From Polytrichum commune (lineage: Eukaryota > Streptophyta > Polytrichopsida > Polytrichales > Polytrichaceae): DNA of 64,000 nt. The notes beneath the pieces were generated by a model, which saw only the letters and a program-made list of their open reading frames with translations, was not told the origin of the DNA and searched no databases. The DNA lies in assembly GCA_950295325.1 (NCBI GenBank), contig OX485804.1:11160001-11224000 (forward strand), written 5' to 3'. This document shows, one piece after another, positions 59,420-64,000 of the stretch. The position numbers and the translations under genes are program-made. Position 1 is the stretch's first letter; the number at the start of each line of letters is the position of its first letter.

Positions 59420-62400
59420 CTACACCAATCTCAAGTACATAAATTCTGGCATTTCAACCTGATCACCGAACTGGTTACTTAGGTTATGAAATTAAGGTCC
59501 TGGCATTCAACAGCTAGTTGATCAACATGCTTCCGCAGAGTATTAATCGTATTATTTCAGGGAAATCAAGTGCATCTTGGTTGCTGGAAGGTCACTTTGA
59601 CATCCAGAATTTCTCTAGAGCTCGAAAAATGGAATGCATGCCTGGCAGTTGCAGCTGTGCATGTATATTTGTTCATCCTACCTATCAATCTACGTCTCCC
59701 CATTGGAGTCGTCTACAAACCAGGCTGTGCATGTCAAACTAGAAATGAAAAGGGTGGACTTGGCATTGGATTCTGTTTAATCTTCCAATTTACCAGAATG
59801 GACCATATAAAACTGCAGCAATTCTGAACAAATTTAAGTTTCGTAAATGCAGTCAATCTACGAGAGTCCTTCAAGCTGATTGTTTATGTATGTCTTCACA
59901 ACTCGAGATGGCCCGGAATGTTGTCCTGCACCCGTCATGGATCGCCTCATATCCCAGGATGGGGACCAGAGCAAGCCTATGTAATAAAGCGAGGCGCCGG
60001 AAACATGGTTCAATGCTTCAGTTGTGCTGTTCCCCACTCCTGGTAGTCTTCATCAACATGTTCATGTATGATGGCTTTCCACTTCTGACGTTGGCAATTT
60101 GAAGTCAAAAGTGCTCTAATGGGCTTTATATATTGTAAATGAAACTAAAATGATGCTGTAAATGATATTTTGTATCATATAAGACGAATGCACAATGTCT
60201 CAGTACTTGACTTGGCTTCTTACGTTTTGCAGGATGCCGTGATTTCACATCAAAATGTCGATAGGAATTGTTACTTTTTGGCATAACCGGTTCAAATTTC
60301 ATGCAGTGAACATGACAGAAATTTTCTTCTTTGTTCAAAGTACCAAATCATTCCAGACGCCCTTTGTTTTGTGTTTCCTGCTCAAAGTCCAAGTGGAAAA
60401 TTAAAAGCCATCATACAGAGCTACCGATTTGCCCATTAGGTTCACAATCCTGCCTGTGTTGTGGCAAGGACCAGAGTTAGCAAAGTGTATACCCTAAACA
60501 TGAAGTTTTTTATACTGTTTGCCTACCGGAGTTGCCTAACTTCAAAAACACAATCAAAATTCTCAGAAACATGATGAATTGCATGTAGTTAATTAGGGGT
60601 CTGGGTAGTGATCGGTCGTCTACAAACTGTCAACAACTTCGTGATTGGATTGTATGATTCATCACAAATTGAAATGCCAGTTGAAGAACTCATGGCCAAA
60701 TTTCAAAAATTCACCAGCAACTTGTATCTAGTGACTAGAATCGTTTGAAAAGTGCCCTATGTAGTGGTCTAAATTGAGGTACTAAACAATTGGGTGTAAC
60801 AAATACTGCCTGATGGGCTGCTCAACTACAGTTACTAGAGCAAGCAATCAACTAGGAATGTTGAAGGAGATTGCCTTTAGAAATTGCCTTTAGAGAATGG
60901 TATTTCCCTCTAGCTCAGATGTAATATTAGGTAGTCCTAAGTCTTTCTAGACCATCTAGTCCAACTAGACCATCATGTTGATATTAGCCTCTATTTCACA
61001 AAGACCATTGCACTCGGTCACTTCAAGGAATTAGCCTTTTTGACATCATCTCGATGTACTTTAAGTCCCATAAGCATGTTGGCTTCTTGGACTTTTCAAT
61101 CAATTTCATTTCATGACACTACATGAACAACACTCTTATATATTATTCATTCTCTGAAACTTCCACCATGCACAAAACATAAGACTTGTGTGAACATCCT
61201 TCTTTCTAGGACCTAGTGCTAAGATCAAATTTGTATACAGTTTTTCACCTATATATACATTCGTATACATGTGTATTTTTAGTCAATCTAGTCAACTATG
61301 ATCCTAACTTAACCATGCTTTATATCTATAGCACTCTTCTAATCAATGTAATACATATGTTGTAGGTGAGAATCCTTTTCATTCACATATAAATAAACAT
61401 CGATTTCTCACAAATATGTTATTGTTGAATATTTGGTTGCCTTTGTCACATGTTGTCCTCATTTTGCCTAGGGGCTTGGACTCATACCACATGCTAACAT
61501 GAGTGTAAAAGGGGTAATATTTGAGGCATTAGTGTACATTGTATACATAAGGTTGATGTGTAATGTTTCTTTAGTGTGTACATTAAGAAAAGGTTGTTAA
61601 GGGGGGCCTAAGGTTTAGGGAGTTTCTTGACAATAGATGTGTTAGTTCATCCAATTCACAATTCCATCCAATATTATCATATGGTAATAGTCCTCACTGA
61701 CTACCCTATTCCTTCTTGTTGGGATTTGCATTTGGGTTCTAGGTTCTTACATACTAAAGGTTGTTGGAGCTCCCTTGAGTTTTGCTCTCTAGATTGTGGC
61801 TAAGTTTGTTTGATATAAATATCAAATTACATGCTATATATGGATGATAAAAGTTCAATGACTCATTAATTCAAAAATGCACGTGGATTGTATATGTAAT
61901 AAAGGCCTACTTAATTCATGATTCATATTTTTGTAAATGTAGTGAAGCAATTTGTCACATTAAATTGAAAAGCTTAGCATAAATCCATGACTCCGTTTTC
62001 TAACATGCCGTTAGTACGTATATAATTGTTTTTCTTAATCTTCTCATATGTAAGGGATTTGATTACATAGTGACCCACACGCACACTTCATTTAGGGTTC
62101 CAATGAAGAGTTTATCTCCATGCCATTTTGCATGTTGCATCAAGCCATTGTCCTAAATATGTATTCTAGTAACTTGTAGATTAATTTAATATTGTATGAA
62201 TTTTGTATAGATTCTGAATTTAGATCATGAAATATGATTTTCCCACATCACAAGAGTGAATTCAACTTCCACACATGCATGGAATATTATTATCCTTAAG
62301 TCATACCCATTGTTTCTTTTTTTGGAAAGAAAAAAAATAGGTTAAGAGATAATTCAATCTCCCATCTTAGAGCCACTTTAAGTATTCTTTGTGATAAAAA

Positions 62401-62649
62401 CATGAAGGTGGAAAGGTTTATGAGGGGAGTGCTATCATTTGAGCAGTGAGCAATGAGCAATAAATGGTAATTTATGGGAAAGTTGCTATGGTAATTTATA
62501 GCTATTTAGATTTTTGTAGATCGTAATTTAGCCTAGATTAGAACCTTTACCAACACTTGGCATTAGTTTTGTCCTAGATACCGACATAATTAGTTCTAAA
62601 CATTGAAAGCAACTACCCAAATAAATTAAAAATAGCCTAAGTAAAATTC
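59420..62649. other. 3' region of the large gene and following spacer
   Basis: The first several hundred bases are probably 3' untranslated sequence of the preceding gene. The rest is AT-rich with no supported gene or clear repeat. Confidence 0.4.
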
Positions 62650-62714
62650 AAAGGTAGCGCTACCTTTGCTCTTGAAAGAGCATCAAACTGGTACGCGCCG
62701 GTTTGATGCTCTTT
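62650..62714. repeat. Palindrome and overlapping hairpins
   Basis: A perfect 18-bp palindrome AAAGGTAGCGCTACCTTT lies at 62650-62667. Next, GCTCTT-ga-AAGAGC forms a small hairpin (62668-62681). The same AAGAGC also belongs to AAAGAGCATCAAAC (62675-62688), the perfect inverse of GTTTGATGCTCTTT (62701-62714) across a 12-base loop. The two hairpins share bases and exclude each other. Confidence 0.85.
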
Positions 62715-64000
62715 TGAGAAGGTCATTCCGGGCTTGTTACTTAATGATAAGATGCCTACAAACTACTCTACTTACTAACGTCTTCATTTCCCTCCTCTAC
62801 CTTGTCATCTACAAAAGGGTTGCAAAGCCTCTGTTTGGACCTTCGATGGACATGTGTCAAGGTGACCGTTATAACCTTAGTGACACACTCTGCATATGGA
62901 GGCACCAACTTCATGTTGGGAGGTGATGAAGTGTCTAGTATTATGCTTCTCCTCATCACACCAAAATAAACATTTAGATGCATGAATACTTTCAAAGCAC
63001 AAAATAGGTTGGATGGACATCAATTAACATGTGCTTAAATAAACTATAATACCAAAGAAAACACACAACATAGATGTAATACCTCTTTTAAAAATGTATA
63101 CATATAGTGAGGTCATGCATCTTATTGAGTTTGTTGTGGTTGCACACGAGTAGTCAATTTTTTGAGTTTTTCATACTATAGTCCTTAAAATGTCATTTCT
63201 AACTATTTTATCTTAGTTTGGTAAAGTGTATTTTTTTGCAGTATATTATAATAAGATACAACATTTGATTGTTAGTGCTTTTAGAATTCCATGGTAGTAG
63301 ATGACATTTACACACTGTGTAGTTTGTCAACTACAAACACATGGGTTGAAATTCCTTTTATATACCCTTGTACCTTGTCAATTTGGCTAGCATATTCCTT
63401 ATTGCTCACAATTTCCTACTAATCACTCATAAGTTACCGCTCAACGCCCATAAGTTACCACTCATCACCTTAGCTTCCCTTGAGAAATTGCACATGATTG
63501 CAAGCACTTTAGTTGAAATGAAGTTCATGGCTCGATGGCTAAGATGGTGGTATGTAGTGTACTCTAGGTAGTTACTCAATATTTATCTTTAAATTCACTT
63601 AATAAAGGCTCATTTTCTCTTGTTGGAAAGACACTTTGCTTGATTTATGTTTAGTTTAATCAACAAACACATGTTGGTTGGGGGATTTCTTTGAGAAAAT
63701 CACTACAAGGATATCTTAAAAACCCACGGCAAAGGAATGTGTTAAGATACTCACATTTATGCAATGAGTATTATTGTATATGTATACAAAGATTGCAACA
63801 TGGATAGATAATAGGCCCTATTTAGTACACATGACACACATCATTCTAACATACCAATGATTTGATTGAAAATCTACACAAGTTCAGAAAAGGCATTCTC
63901 TTTACTTCATGAAACCAACAATAATTTATAGCTCGTAATTCAACTTTTATACAAACTTTAGTAACTTGGGAAAAATAAAATAAACAAGATTCTGCATAAT
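62715..64000. other. AT-rich spacer to the end of the window
   Basis: No gene is supported. Short frames at 62666-62926 and 63368-63571 lack family resemblance or splice context. I see no clear repeat. Confidence 0.4.

Overview
This window is nuclear DNA of a land plant. The evidence is intron-rich genes with GT-AG splice sites, a pectin methylesterase carrying an N-terminal inhibitor domain, a plastid-type methyltransferase, and a mitochondrial complex I subunit. Long gene-poor stretches are filled with decayed repeats and small inverted-repeat elements. I cannot name the species. Gene spacing (seven genes in 64 kb) and the proteins would fit a bryophyte or other non-flowering plant, but that is an inference. 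Exon chains were built by hand from reading frames, splice consensus and family knowledge. All seven chains close in frame.

Layout: (1) 2371-8288, plus strand: DUF676-type serine esterase, 11 exons, with a four-copy repeat array in intron 1. (2) 18056-20566, plus: type I pectinesterase, 2 exons. Its leader is a diverged tandem duplication whose second copy runs into the start codon. (3) 24690-27989, plus: plastid-type SAM methyltransferase with an N-terminal zinc ribbon, 8 exons. (4) 29133-31460, minus: glycine-rich protein with an eIF4B/eIF4H-like N-terminus and two CCHC zinc knuckles, 5 exons, convergent with gene 3. (5) 34868-41007, minus: RNA polymerase III subunit RPC3, 14 exons. (6) 41273-42355, plus: complex I subunit NDUFA5, 2 exons, divergent from RPC3 across 265 bp. 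(7) 53196-59419, plus: a 1557-residue plant-specific Ser/Pro-rich protein with two internal tandem repeat arrays, 10 exons.

The intervals 8.3-17.5, 20.6-24.7, 31.5-34.8, 42.4-53.2 and 59.4-64 kb hold no gene I can support. They do hold structure: a 1.42 kb foldback element with long terminal inverted repeats and a 7-bp target duplication (21047-22467), several PIF/Harbinger-like MITEs, an AACCGGTT-containing dispersed repeat that forms an inverted pair at 15.2-15.8 kb, and a second dispersed family with four copies. There are also several compact palindromes.

The genes are ordinary cellular functions (lipid or ester hydrolysis, cell-wall remodelling, methylation, RNA binding, Pol III transcription, respiration) and do not form a pathway. 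I did not find a clearly new multi-gene system. The most unusual items are the foldback element, the leader duplication before the pectinesterase, the zinc-ribbon methyltransferase resembling bacterial RlmA, the eIF4B/4H-motif plus zinc-knuckle fusion, and the repeat-containing unknown protein.
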